NCBI GenBank assembly: GCA_012927585.1
Contig: JABBOY010000025.1
Span: forward strand, 1 to 64,000
Direction: 5' to 3'
DNA: 64,000 nt
Source of the DNA: Glaciimonas sp.
GTDB lineage: Bacteria > Pseudomonadota > Gammaproteobacteria > Burkholderiales > Burkholderiaceae_D
The translations under genes were made by a program, and so were the position numbers. Below the pieces are notes generated by a model, which was not told the origin of the DNA, did not search any database, and was given only the letters and a program-made list of their open reading frames with translations. The first letter of the stretch is position 1. Every line of letters begins with the position of its first letter. Positions 56,349 through 64,000 of this stretch are shown here, piece after piece.

Positions 56349-57179
56349 ATGCCTGTAACCCGTTCGCAGCATCCCGATCCAGCCTGGCGCCCCCGCGTGA
56401 TGGGCAGCATCATCGCGCTGGTGTTGCTGTGGCCCATCCTGGTGTTGAGCGAATTCAAGCCCTGGGTTTTGCTCGATGCGCAGAGCCTGAGAGCTGCCGG
56501 GCGCTTCCTGGCCGATTTCGTGCCGCCGGCCCATTCCGGCGAATTTTTGCAATTGATGCTGGCCGCGACCTGGCAAACCGTCGCGATGGCTACCGCCGGC
56601 CTGACCTTGGCATTGCTGGGAGCCATCCCGCTGACTTTGCTGGTAACGCAATCGCTATCGATTTCCCGTCTCGGCAGCGGCCGCATGCGACTGGCCGGCT
56701 TTATCGTTCGGCAAAGCGCGCGCTGGCTGCTGGTGCTGTTGCGCAGCGTGCCGGAACTGGTCTGGGCGCTACTGTTCGTGCGCATCGTAGGGCTGGGGCC
56801 AACTGCCGGCGTGCTGGCAATTGCACTGACTTACTGCGGCATGCTGGGCAAGGTGTACGCCGAAATCCTTGAATCCACCGAGGCCCATGCTACAGAATCG
56901 CTGCTCAAAAACGGCAGCAGCCGACTGGCTGCACTGTTGTATGGCACGTTGCCAACAGCAGCCTCGGAACTGGTTTCTTACACCACTTACCGCTGGGAAT
57001 GCGCAATCCGGGGTTCGGTCATCATGGGCTTCGTCGGAGCCGGCGGTCTTGGGCAACGGATGGATGAATCGATGAAAATGCTGGCCGGCGGCGAAGTCGC
57101 CACCATGCTGATCATCTTCGTGCTGCTGGTGGCTTGTGCCGATCTGGTCAGCACTTTTTTGCGCAAGCGCCTGGGTTAA
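56349..57179 (+). CDS. ABC transporter permease, PhnE-like (first)
   Basis: A 276-residue inner-membrane permease, starting MPVTRSQHPD, with about six hydrophobic segments. The conserved part RSVPELVWALLFVRIVGLGP and the coupling region (YAEILESTEAHATESLLKNG) are typical of PhnE. It starts eight bases after the ATPase stop. An in-frame extension overlapping the ATPase gene is rejected. Works with the second permease as a heterodimer. Confidence 0.87.
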   Translation: MPVTRSQHPDPAWRPRVMGSIIALVLLWPILVLSEFKPWVLLDAQSLRAAGRFLADFVPPAHSGEFLQLMLAATWQTVAMATAGLTLALLGAIPLTLLVTQSLSISRLGSGRMRLAGFIVRQSARWLLVLLRSVPELVWALLFVRIVGLGPTAGVLAIALTYCGMLGKVYAEILESTEAHATESLLKNGSSRLAALLYGTLPTAASELVSYTTYRWECAIRGSVIMGFVGAGGLGQRMDESMKMLAGGEVATMLIIFVLLVACADLVSTFLRKRLG

Positions 57180-57181
57180 AC

Positions 57182-57976
57182 ATGAAACCCCATCAAGCTC
57201 CGCCGCCACCGGCAACCGATCTTTCTGCGCTTGCCTTGCTCATTGCATTGCTGGCATTAATCATCGTCAGCTTTGCATCGCTGCCGCTGCAGTGGAGCGC
57301 ACTATTGAGTGCCGATGCGGTGCGCTCCAGCATGGAATTTTTGCATGGCTTCGCGCCGCCCGAGCTGGCCGGGCCATTCCTGCTGAAAATTGCCATCGGC
57401 ACGCTGGAAACCCTGTCGATGTCAGCGCTCGGCACCGGTATCGCGGTCATACTCGGCATCGCTTTGGCGCTGCCGGCCAGCGGCCGTTTTGGCAGTACTG
57501 CACGGGCGGCGATTCGATTCATACTGAACGTGTTGCGCTCGATACCGGAACTGGTCTGGGCCTCGATCTTGCTGATTGCCGCCGGTCTTGGCCCCTTCGC
57601 CGGTACGCTGGCACTGGCGGCGCACACCACGGGCGTACTGGGACGCCTGTTCGCCGACTCGCTGGAAAACCTGCCGCCGGCACCGGAAGCGACGCTGCGC
57701 ATCAACGGTACGTCGCCGATGACCGCCTTCTTTTATGCGACACTGCCGCAAGTGCTGCCGCAAATGCTGTCGTATACGCTGTACCGCTGGGAAAACAATA
57801 TCCGCGCCGCCGCCATCCTGGGTGTGGTCGGTGCCGGCGGACTGGGCCAGATGCTGAAATACCACCTGTCGCTATTTCAGATGCAGCAAGCTGCCAGCGT
57901 CATCATTGCGATGCTGATGATGGTCGCTGCGGTCGATGCAATCAGTTTCTGGCTGCGACGCGTACTGACCAGATAG
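57182..57976 (+). CDS. ABC transporter permease, PhnE-like (second)
   Basis: A 264-residue permease starting MKPHQAPPPPATD two bases after the first permease stop. RSIPELVWASILLIAAGLGP repeats the motif of the first permease, and the coupling region is LFADSLENLPPAPEATLRIN. GVVGAGGLGQMLKYHLSLFQ is near the C-terminus. The pair arose by duplication. Last gene of the four-gene importer. Confidence 0.87.
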   Translation: MKPHQAPPPPATDLSALALLIALLALIIVSFASLPLQWSALLSADAVRSSMEFLHGFAPPELAGPFLLKIAIGTLETLSMSALGTGIAVILGIALALPASGRFGSTARAAIRFILNVLRSIPELVWASILLIAAGLGPFAGTLALAAHTTGVLGRLFADSLENLPPAPEATLRINGTSPMTAFFYATLPQVLPQMLSYTLYRWENNIRAAAILGVVGAGGLGQMLKYHLSLFQMQQAASVIIAMLMMVAAVDAISFWLRRVLTR

Positions 57977-57994
57977 CATAGTTCTAGAAAACAA

Positions 57995-58056
57995 GGAGTA
58001 TCACTATTTTTATGGCATTTTCCGCATGTATTAATTATTGTTAATAAATATACTCA
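57995..58056 (-). repeat. Dispersed 73-bp intergenic repeat, copy 9 (inverted, diverged)
   Basis: GGAGTATCACTATTTTTATG and TTTTCCGCATG are recognisable on the plus strand, but the right end (AATATACTCA) departs from the family. Just upstream of the J-domain gene. Confidence 0.55.
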
Positions 58057-58078
58057 CCTAAATGCCAGGTAAACATCA

Positions 58079-58366
58079 ATGAAAAATATAAAAGATTACT
58101 ATCTCGTATTAGGCGTCGAGAGCGATGCCTCACTCGCTTCGGTGAAGACTGCTTTCCGGCAAAAAGCGTCATTGTTTCATCCAGACAAGAACGCAGCGCA
58201 CGATGCGCCAGACAAATTCCGGGAAATCAAGGAAGCGTATGACACGCTATCGGTCGCAGAAAAACGGTCTGCCTATGATGAAAATCGCCGCCGCAACCTG
58301 CTCGATAACCCGATTCAAACCGCCAGAGAAATCTGGACAAATTATATTCAAGGAGTGCTGCATTGA
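58079..58366 (+). CDS. Small J-domain protein
   Basis: A 95-residue protein that is almost only a J domain: helix I YYLVLGVESDASLASVK, the HPD motif at 34-36 (SLFHPDKNA), and helix III FREIKEAYDTLSVAEKRSAY. It would stimulate the ATPase of a DnaK-type chaperone. It lacks the G/F-rich and zinc regions of DnaJ. Translation of the next gene begins inside its stop codon. First gene of an unrecognised four-gene cluster. Confidence 0.88.
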   Translation: MKNIKDYYLVLGVESDASLASVKTAFRQKASLFHPDKNAAHDAPDKFREIKEAYDTLSVAEKRSAYDENRRRNLLDNPIQTAREIWTNYIQGVLH

Positions 58367-58938
58367 GACTATCCCCATTTTTCCATGACCTCAAATCGGC
58401 CTATGATTCCGAGCTCGATGACATGAGCAGCGATTCTGCCGGCAATGATGTTTTAGAGTCCCGACTGGAAGCGAAGCGGGCCCAAATCGATTCTCTGATG
58501 CCGATGATCAAGAGCTATCCTGAAATGGGTGCAGTCGCTTTTCACAACGGCATCCACTTTATCAGCGGCAAGGCAATGGATGAGCTGGTAAAACAAGAGC
58601 CAGACGACTTTCCGTTGTGGTCAGCGTTGCTGCCATCGCTGGAGTTAACCGCATGGGCCAGCAAGCTGGCCAAGACGGTCCTTGCACATCCAGACGGCGA
58701 GCAGTTCCTGATCGTCACAGCCGGCCTGGAATACCTACACGGCAAGAGCGATATGGGCATCCCAAATCACGCCGGCTCACATGGCGCAAACGACTCGGAT
58801 GAAGCCGATAGCAATAATGGCGATGCGTTTGACAACGATTACGACGATGAGAATGACGACGTGGACGGTACCGATTCCGATCTTGCCGATGCAGGTTCAG
58901 ATTGGCTCACTGAACAGGGATTTGACCGTAATAACTAA
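58363..58938 (+). CDS. Hypothetical acidic protein, coupled to the J-domain gene
   Basis: A 191-residue protein with a TTG start that overlaps the J-domain stop, preceded by AAGGAG. The first 130 residues are mixed helical (LESRLEAKRAQIDSLMPMIK). Residues about 140-180 are extremely acidic (FDNDYDDENDDVDGTDSDL), like calcium-binding or disordered acidic tails. No family recognised. Tight coupling suggests a physical partner or client of the J protein. Confidence 0.7.
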   Translation: MRLSPFFHDLKSAYDSELDDMSSDSAGNDVLESRLEAKRAQIDSLMPMIKSYPEMGAVAFHNGIHFISGKAMDELVKQEPDDFPLWSALLPSLELTAWASKLAKTVLAHPDGEQFLIVTAGLEYLHGKSDMGIPNHAGSHGANDSDEADSNNGDAFDNDYDDENDDVDGTDSDLADAGSDWLTEQGFDRNN

Positions 58939-58961
58939 TCACTTTTTTGTACTGGATAGCC

Positions 58962-59693
58962 ATGAACACCACTCCTGCACTACTAAAAGCACAAAGCCTG
59001 ATCCGCGCCGGCGACATTGTCGGTGCAGAATCGGCGCTGGTATCCTTGGCCGATATCGAGGGCGACTACGCCCTGGTGGTCGCCCTGGATGATCTGCCGC
59101 CAAGCGACCTGCTGGCGATCATTCGGGAATACGACGTATCCAAGGAATCAATTGTGAATATGCTGGTCACTCCAGAACAATTCGCCCGCGCGGTTGTTCT
59201 GGAGAGTCGCTACAACGATATCAGTCACGAGCACTTGCGCGGCATGATCAACTCGGTGATTTTTCGCGAAGACCACGATACCGGCGAATTCCTGAACGCG
59301 ATTGGCGCGCTGGATGGTGGATGCGATGCGCTGGTGGACTATCTTTCCGACAAGGCGGAACGGGTTGAACATTTTTTCCAATACGCTACCTTCGATCTTT
59401 TCAAGTATGGCAATGAGTCGAAAACGGCTTTGGTCGATTATGACCTGGCAGCCGATCCCGACGAACATCCTCGCCTCAGTCTGGAAGAAGTGAATGATCA
59501 CGACTGGATGGAATTGACATGGACGCTGCGCTACGTCACTCCTGATCTGTTCAGCGAAATTCTGTTCATGTTGCGCGCCCGCTGGCGTGACAGCGTGCGC
59601 CTTGAAGCCCTTGCTGAAGCGGCATTGAACGCCAAAGAGCATGTCCCAGAAGAAGGTTCTGCCGCAGTATTGGGCGAGGAATCCGCGCTGTAA
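58962..59693 (+). CDS. Hypothetical protein in the J-domain cluster
   Basis: A 243-residue protein, start MNTTPALLKAQSLIRAGDIV. The N-terminus (LIRAGDIVGAESALVSLADI) resembles a helical repeat; the rest is mixed and acidic without a recognised domain (EHFFQYATFDLFKYGNE, VNDHDWMELTWTLRYVTPDL). Lies 23 bases after the acidic protein gene on the same strand, so probably co-transcribed. A TTG five codons upstream is an alternative start. Confidence 0.65.
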   Translation: MNTTPALLKAQSLIRAGDIVGAESALVSLADIEGDYALVVALDDLPPSDLLAIIREYDVSKESIVNMLVTPEQFARAVVLESRYNDISHEHLRGMINSVIFREDHDTGEFLNAIGALDGGCDALVDYLSDKAERVEHFFQYATFDLFKYGNESKTALVDYDLAADPDEHPRLSLEEVNDHDWMELTWTLRYVTPDLFSEILFMLRARWRDSVRLEALAEAALNAKEHVPEEGSAAVLGEESAL

Positions 59694-59710
59694 ATCGCTG
59701 TAAATAAGGC

Positions 59711-59758
59711 GTGCAGGCCTCTGTGCCTGCATCGCGTTGCAGGCACAGAGGCCTGCAC
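59711..59758. repeat. Palindromic repeat within the J-domain cluster
   Basis: Two perfect 21-base arms (GTGCAGGCCTCTGTGCCTGC type, 59711-59731 and 59738-59758) around a six-base loop. Same family as the repeats at 40.5 and 43.4 kb. It separates the third and fourth genes of the cluster. Confidence 0.85.
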
Positions 59759-59794
59759 TACTATCAGACCGTTTTAAACCAATTCCAATTTCCT

Positions 59795-61012
59795 ATGTCC
59801 GATAGCAACAATATTTCACTGTACGACAGTCGTCCGTTTTTTGAAAAAGCACTGCATTTCGGCGTGCAAAACGACATCATCGACCCTGCCAAAGTGCGCG
59901 TCATTCTGGATGACGCGCCAAAAGGCATGATCCAGATTGCCGATTTTTTTGGCTCGCAATACCTGCGTCCGAATGTTGAACTTGCACTTACGCGCATGGT
60001 CAATCTGGTAAGTCTGTACCTTGAGGAAAAAACCGCTGGAGATTTGGGAAAAGCCGCGCAATCACTGCGCGACAATTCGTTCCTGTCGCATTCGCGTGGC
60101 GGCTCCGAGATGCTCAAAAAACTGTTTGCCCTACCGGAAGACACCATCATCAGTAGCCGCAAGAGCGCACAGGTCAAGGAGTTCCTGGAAAAATGGTCGC
60201 GCCTGACGCCGATTGCCTATCGAAAGGAACACAGGAAACGCATTGCTGCGCAGGCTGAAATTGCAGCCGCGGTCTGGCTCGCCGAACAATCGGGAATGCC
60301 CGCTGATGCACTGGAAGATGAAAGCGCCGAATTGGTGATACGCACCGCGATACTGCTGCGTTTGAGCGCAAGCAAAAATCAGCGTGCAGCAGACTCGATG
60401 CCGAACGCATTCGAATTTGCACAATTAATAGACACCCTCAGGATCAAGGGCATTAAGGCCGAAGCCCGAACGCCTGCCCATGTAATGCGCAATGACATGC
60501 CCGAGGAGTACCAGCGCATCGTGGAGCGCATCCGCAAGAAAATAATCAAGACCGACATCCCGGAAATTCTCGATCCGACCACCAACCTGGCAGAGCTGCT
60601 TGACAAGCTCAAGCAAAAATATTTCTTGCGCAGCGACGCCGCCGACGATGTCAGCAATTTTGACGCCATCGTCTCGAAAGACTGGACCCGCGTCACCGAA
60701 GGCAAATCGGACTCGGACTCCCTGCTCACCCTATTTTTCTGCCTGGCCGGAAGTACCGCGCCAAAAACCGGTATCAACGAGAAAAAAGCACGAGAAGTAA
60801 TCCGAAACATGCGCAAGAATGGCATCAACCCGGCATTGGTGCCGGCATACATCCATCAATTTGCCCCCTACGAAATGCGCGAAGACCTGGTTGCGCTATG
60901 GGATGATTTTTTTGCTGAAGCAGAAAAATACCTGCTGGACGATTGGGATACAAAATTCGTCGAGGTAATATCTTTCTTAAAAGACAACTGCAATATTCTG
61001 AAGACACCATGA
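59795..61012 (+). CDS. Hypothetical protein, fourth gene of the J-domain cluster
   Basis: A 405-residue soluble, mostly helical protein starting MSDSNNISLYDSRPFFEKAL. The upstream in-frame extension is encoded by the palindromic repeat and is rejected. No catalytic motif or family recognised. It contains KFVEVISFLKDN near the end, a basic linker (RIVERIRKKIIKTDI) in the middle, and a run resembling a structural scaffold. Position suggests it acts with the J-domain protein and the two proteins before it. Confidence 0.7.
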   Translation: MSDSNNISLYDSRPFFEKALHFGVQNDIIDPAKVRVILDDAPKGMIQIADFFGSQYLRPNVELALTRMVNLVSLYLEEKTAGDLGKAAQSLRDNSFLSHSRGGSEMLKKLFALPEDTIISSRKSAQVKEFLEKWSRLTPIAYRKEHRKRIAAQAEIAAAVWLAEQSGMPADALEDESAELVIRTAILLRLSASKNQRAADSMPNAFEFAQLIDTLRIKGIKAEARTPAHVMRNDMPEEYQRIVERIRKKIIKTDIPEILDPTTNLAELLDKLKQKYFLRSDAADDVSNFDAIVSKDWTRVTEGKSDSDSLLTLFFCLAGSTAPKTGINEKKAREVIRNMRKNGINPALVPAYIHQFAPYEMREDLVALWDDFFAEAEKYLLDDWDTKFVEVISFLKDNCNILKTP

Positions 61013-61251
61013 TCGGGCCGAATTATGACGCTATACCGAACCGATTTGACCGCCGACCGAACAACTCATACCGCGATTAAAAATCTTGCTATTCAAGCTT
61101 TTCGCTAAATTGGTCTACAAGTTGTTTGTCGATCTGCAAACAAAATCGGAAAAACAGCTAGATACAGTTGCGAGATAGCATATAAGTCTGGTAGCGCACA
61201 GACAACAGGCGCTGTTGTTCGATAGACTTATTTTTTAAACCGGAGATCATC
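61013..61251. other. Intergenic region, nothing recognised
   Basis: Noncoding stretch between the J-domain cluster and the small exported protein gene. It is AT-rich and presumably holds the promoter of the latter, but no clear -35/-10 pair or repeat can be singled out. Confidence 0.4.
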
Positions 61252-61680
61252 ATGTCAAACAACCAGATTCGTTTTTGTTCAGCATTCACTAATACCCAGC
61301 GCAAAGCAGCTTGGCTATCGGCTCTGATGCTGCTCGTATTGAACACCGCTTTTGCCGCAACGGCAGCAATGGCTGCAAGTAATACCTCAGACGCGGACGC
61401 ACGCTACAAGGCAGACCGCGCAATTTGCAATAGTGGCCAGTCGAACCAGGACCGCGCAACTTGCCTGAAAGAAGCAGGAGCAGCGCACCAAGAGTCAAAA
61501 AAAGGACAGGTCGATAGCGGCAAGGGTACGTACCAGCAAAATGCCTTGATACGTTGCAATGCGCTGCCAGCAGACGAGCGTGATGCATGCCAGCGTCGCA
61601 TAGGGGGTGAAGGCACTACCAGCGGCAGCGTGCGTGACGGCGGCTTGTTCCGAGAATTGGTTGTGCCAAACAACAAATAA
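61252..61680 (+). CDS. Small exported hypothetical protein
   Basis: A 142-residue protein with a hydrophobic signal segment (AAWLSALMLLVLNTAFAATA) ending near AMAAS. The mature part has four cysteines in two pairs (ADRAICNSGQSNQDRATC and RCNALPADERDAC), suggesting two disulfides. No named family recognised. Convergent with the catalase gene and ends before a shared terminator. Confidence 0.7.
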   Translation: MSNNQIRFCSAFTNTQRKAAWLSALMLLVLNTAFAATAAMAASNTSDADARYKADRAICNSGQSNQDRATCLKEAGAAHQESKKGQVDSGKGTYQQNALIRCNALPADERDACQRRIGGEGTTSGSVRDGGLFRELVVPNNK

Positions 61681-61722
61681 GTTGCGCAGCGCAGTCGAAT
61701 CCACCTTGTGCAGGCATGAAAA

Positions 61723-61748
61723 AAGGCCGGCTAATCCACGCCGGCCTT
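61723..61748. terminator. Bidirectional terminator
   Basis: AAGGCCGGC and GCCGGCCTT pair around eight bases, with an A-run to the left that is a T-run for minus-strand catalase transcripts. It lies between two convergent genes. Confidence 0.8.
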
Positions 61749-61768
61749 GGTCTTACGCATCGAAAAAA

Positions 61769-63235
61769 TCAGTCAATATTGATGCCGTGCTTCCTTAATG
61801 CGGCGCGTACACCAGCGCCGTAGGCTGCATCGGCCTGGTCAAGGTGCGCGAGTTGACGCTCCATGATTTCGACGTTTACTTGCGACAACGGTCCCGCCAT
61901 GTTGTCGAACAAGTTTTGTTTTTCTTGCGCCGGCAGGAGCCGGAACAGGTTGCCGGCCTGCGTATAGTCGTCTTCTTTGCCCCGTCCATCGTAGCGGCCA
62001 GCAATGCCGGAAAGCTCCCAGCCGGCATCGCCATGTCCAAAACCGGACGGATTGGTACCGGCCGCATCGACATTCTCATAGTTCGGCGTGGTACTGCCGC
62101 TGTGGATTGCCATGGCGCCGTCGGCCTGGTGATTGTGGAACGGGCAGCGTGGTGCATTCACCGGCAAGTGTTGGTGATTGGCGCCGATACGATATAGCTG
62201 CGCATCGTGATAAGCAAAGAGACGGCCTTGCAGCATCTTGTCGGGAGAATAGCCCATACCCGGCACGATATTAGCCGGCGAGAATGCTACTTGCTCAACC
62301 TCGGCGTGATAATTGGCCGCATTGCGGTTCAACTCGATCATGCCCACCGGAATCCTCGGAAAGTCTGCGTGCGGCCAGACTTTGGTTACATCGAACGGAT
62401 TCCAGCCGGTACGTGCTTCCCATGCGACCAGTTCGGCTTCGGTTGCAACCTGGAGACGCACCTCCCAACGCGGGAAGTCCCCCGTTGCTATCGCATTAAA
62501 CAAGTCGCGCTGGGAATAATCGGGATCTTCCCCAGCCAACCGCACGGCCTCAGCAGCAGATAGATTTTTAATGCCCTGTTGGGTAGTGAAGTGCCATTTC
62601 ACATATACACGCTCGCCCTTATCATTGATCAGGCTATAGGTGTGGCTGCCAAAACCGTGCATGTGCCGATGGCCATCGGGTGTGCCACGGTCGGAAAACA
62701 GCATGGTGACCTGGTGCAGACTTTCCGGCGCCTTGCTCCAGAAGTCGAACATCATCGTCGGCGATTTCAGGTTTGTTTGCGGATCACGCTTTTGCGTATG
62801 GATAAAATCCGGGAACTTGATCGCATCTTTAATGAAAAACATCGGTGTATTGTTACCCACCAAGTCCCAATTACCCTCTTCCGTATAAAACTTCATTGCG
62901 AAGCCGCGTGGATCGCGCTCGGTGTCGGCGCTGCCGCGTTCACCGCCCACGGTAGAGATGCGCATGAACATGTCGGTCTTCTTGCCGATCTCGCTAAATA
63001 GCTTCGCTTTGCTCAAATGGGAAATATTATGGGTCACTGTGAAAGTGCCATGAGCACCGGAACCCTTGGCGTGCACTACTCGCTCTGGAATGCGCTCACG
63101 GTTGAAATGCTGCAATTTTTCGATCAGGTGGAAGTCCTGCAACAACAAGGGGCCGCGCGGGCCAGCGCTAAGCGAATTTTGGTTGTCAACAACCGGGATG
63201 CCGGCAGCAGTAGTCAAGGTGGGCGTCTTGCTCAT
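61769..63235 (-). CDS. katA: Catalase (small-subunit heme type)
   Basis: Dismutates hydrogen peroxide. 488 residues, as in clade 3 small-subunit catalases. The catalytic His55 lies in RVVHAKGSGAHGTF, the active-site asparagine in WDLVGNNTPMFF and the heme-ligand tyrosine in GRLFAYHDAQLYRIG. No signal peptide. The promoter region (63240-63340) has ATAG...CTAT-like pieces, including GATAGCTAT, that could be an OxyR site, but this is not clear enough to mark separately. Confidence 0.96.
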   Translation of the reverse strand: MSKTPTLTTAAGIPVVDNQNSLSAGPRGPLLLQDFHLIEKLQHFNRERIPERVVHAKGSGAHGTFTVTHNISHLSKAKLFSEIGKKTDMFMRISTVGGERGSADTERDPRGFAMKFYTEEGNWDLVGNNTPMFFIKDAIKFPDFIHTQKRDPQTNLKSPTMMFDFWSKAPESLHQVTMLFSDRGTPDGHRHMHGFGSHTYSLINDKGERVYVKWHFTTQQGIKNLSAAEAVRLAGEDPDYSQRDLFNAIATGDFPRWEVRLQVATEAELVAWEARTGWNPFDVTKVWPHADFPRIPVGMIELNRNAANYHAEVEQVAFSPANIVPGMGYSPDKMLQGRLFAYHDAQLYRIGANHQHLPVNAPRCPFHNHQADGAMAIHSGSTTPNYENVDAAGTNPSGFGHGDAGWELSGIAGRYDGRGKEDDYTQAGNLFRLLPAQEKQNLFDNMAGPLSQVNVEIMERQLAHLDQADAAYGAGVRAALRKHGINID

Positions 63236-63360
63236 AATGTTTCCTAGGTGTTGTTTGGAATCGAAAATTGATTATAGGTAGCATTTGAAAATACCTAAAG
63301 ACAATTGATCCAATTGATTCGATAGCTATTTTCTACTGTTGTGCATTTTTCTTGGAGGAT

Positions 63361-63439
63361 AAGGCTGTAAGCCGTAATTCGTAAAGCGTCAATAAGCGCA
63401 AGGCCGTAAGCCGCAATTCGTAGGGCATCAATGAGCGCA
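63361..63439 (+). repeat. Two-copy 39-bp tandem repeat
   Basis: Copies start AAGGCTGTAAGCCGTAATTC and AAGGCCGTAAGCCGCAATTC, 39 bases apart. The part GTAGGGCATCAATGAGCGCA and the following CATTGCGCCGTATG resemble an arm of the 26.7-kb inverted repeat. Confidence 0.75.
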
Positions 63440-63572
63440 GCGCATTGCGCCGTATGCTGCGTTCAAGGCGACCGAAGTCGCATTATCGTCATGCCAGGTA
63501 TTCTGGAAGCACATATTTTTCATCGTGAATTTCTTGCCAAAGTCCGGTTGCATGGTGTGATCACACGGCGCA

Positions 63573-63905
63573 ATGCGCTGCGCTTCAATTGATCCCTACC
63601 GTAAGTTGCGGGTTACGGCCTTAGCTGAAAAAGCTGACAGGTTCGTGCCAGAAGCTGTGCGATGGCGGGTTGAGCGCGCCATCGCCTGGATTACCGACTG
63701 CCGTCGAGCAGCCAAGAAAAGTCGGTGCATGCGAGGGTGTTGCATGGCTTGCCAGCTGCTACATCGCACTTGGAAAACTAGTTGGACGAAAGCCTTGGAC
63801 GAAGAAAAAATTGCTTTTAATTACGTGACACTCTCTGAGGATTTGAGTACAAATGGCGAGAAAAAAAACGATTACGATCATTTGTATTTGAAGCCCAACT
63901 ATTAA
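63573..63905 (+). pseudogene. IS5-like transposase remnant
   Basis: The frame contains FVPEAVRWRVERAIAWITDC then RRAAKK, which matches the C-terminal catalytic helix region (R-W-x-V-E-R-x-x-A-W) of IS5-type transposases. It lacks the rest of the DDE domain, and the following residues do not fit the family. Together with the nearby repeats this looks like the scar of a decayed insertion sequence. Confidence 0.55.
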
Positions 63906-64000
63906 TTTGCTCGCGGGCGTAGTTTGCCGGCCAGCTTGAGCCCAGCCCGGAAATTCATGCTCATGAGGGTGAACTGCATGACACCGACGCTCAGTTCCAC
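63902..64000 (-). CDS. C-terminal end of a gene running off the window
   Basis: On the minus strand the last 32 codons of a frame, ending AGLKLAGKLRPRAN, enter from the right edge. No family recognised; given the context it may belong to a mobile element. Confidence 0.3.
   Translation of the reverse strand: MELSVGVMQFTLMSMNFRAGLKLAGKLRPRAN

Noticed and set aside
54622-57976. Straight annotation as a phosphonate transporter (phnDCEE)
   Set aside because: The superfamily fits, but no phosphonate-degradation genes are near and the binding protein looks closer to the putative selenate subgroup; the substrate is left open.

Overview
The window looks like chromosomal DNA from a betaproteobacterium of the order Burkholderiales, most likely family Oxalobacteraceae (the Herminiimonas, Janthinobacterium, Collimonas and Undibacterium group). 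This is inferred from gene order (rpsP-rimM-trmD-rplS; leuC-entericidin-leuD-leuB-asd-fimV-truA) and protein character; no rRNA or tRNA gene is present to confirm it. Most of the window is well-packed housekeeping DNA, broken up by several families of short palindromic or dispersed repeats.

Layout. 0.2-3.1 kb: a CoA-type NUDIX gene and the rpsP-rimM-trmD-rplS operon. 3.4-5.7 kb: a TM2-type membrane protein and a divergent Lrp-type regulator/dadA pair for D-amino-acid oxidation. 5.9-9.6 kb: an acyl-CoA dehydrogenase with etfA and etfB. 9.9-16.2 kb: a DctB/DctD-like sigma-54 two-component system next to a sulfonate/nitrate-type ABC importer, with shared candidate regulatory sites. 16.7-31.6 kb: tusA, alaS, a glycerophosphodiester phosphodiesterase, a DUF1499 protein, an exported esterase, a TSUP exporter, glnS, a GIY-YIG/DUF4357 gene, a DUF2249 protein, truA and fimV. 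31.8-36.2 kb: asd and leuBDC with an entericidin gene inside. 36.6-42.4 kb: yejABEF peptide importer. 42.7-45.2 kb: fabI and a RhlE-type DEAD-box helicase.

45.3-58.0 kb is the most interesting part. A selenoneine biosynthesis set, senA (EgtB-like), senB (selenosugar synthase) and selD/senC (selenophosphate synthetase), lies a few kilobases from egtD and egtB, which make hercynine and its sulfur derivative. Divergent from egtDB is a four-gene ABC importer whose binding protein resembles the family annotated as putative selenate transporters. Read together: selenium uptake, selenophosphate formation by SelD, selenosugar formation by SenB, and coupling to EgtD-made hercynine by SenA. leuA sits between the two halves behind a leucine-codon-rich leader peptide and mutually exclusive hairpins, an apparent attenuator.

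58.1-61.0 kb holds an unrecognised four-gene cluster led by a small J-domain protein. 61.2-63.2 kb carries a small exported protein and a catalase. The right end contains short repeats, a decayed IS5-like transposase fragment and the end of an unidentified gene. Nine copies of a roughly 73-bp intergenic repeat are scattered through the window. No CRISPR array, tRNA, rRNA, prophage or intact insertion sequence was found.
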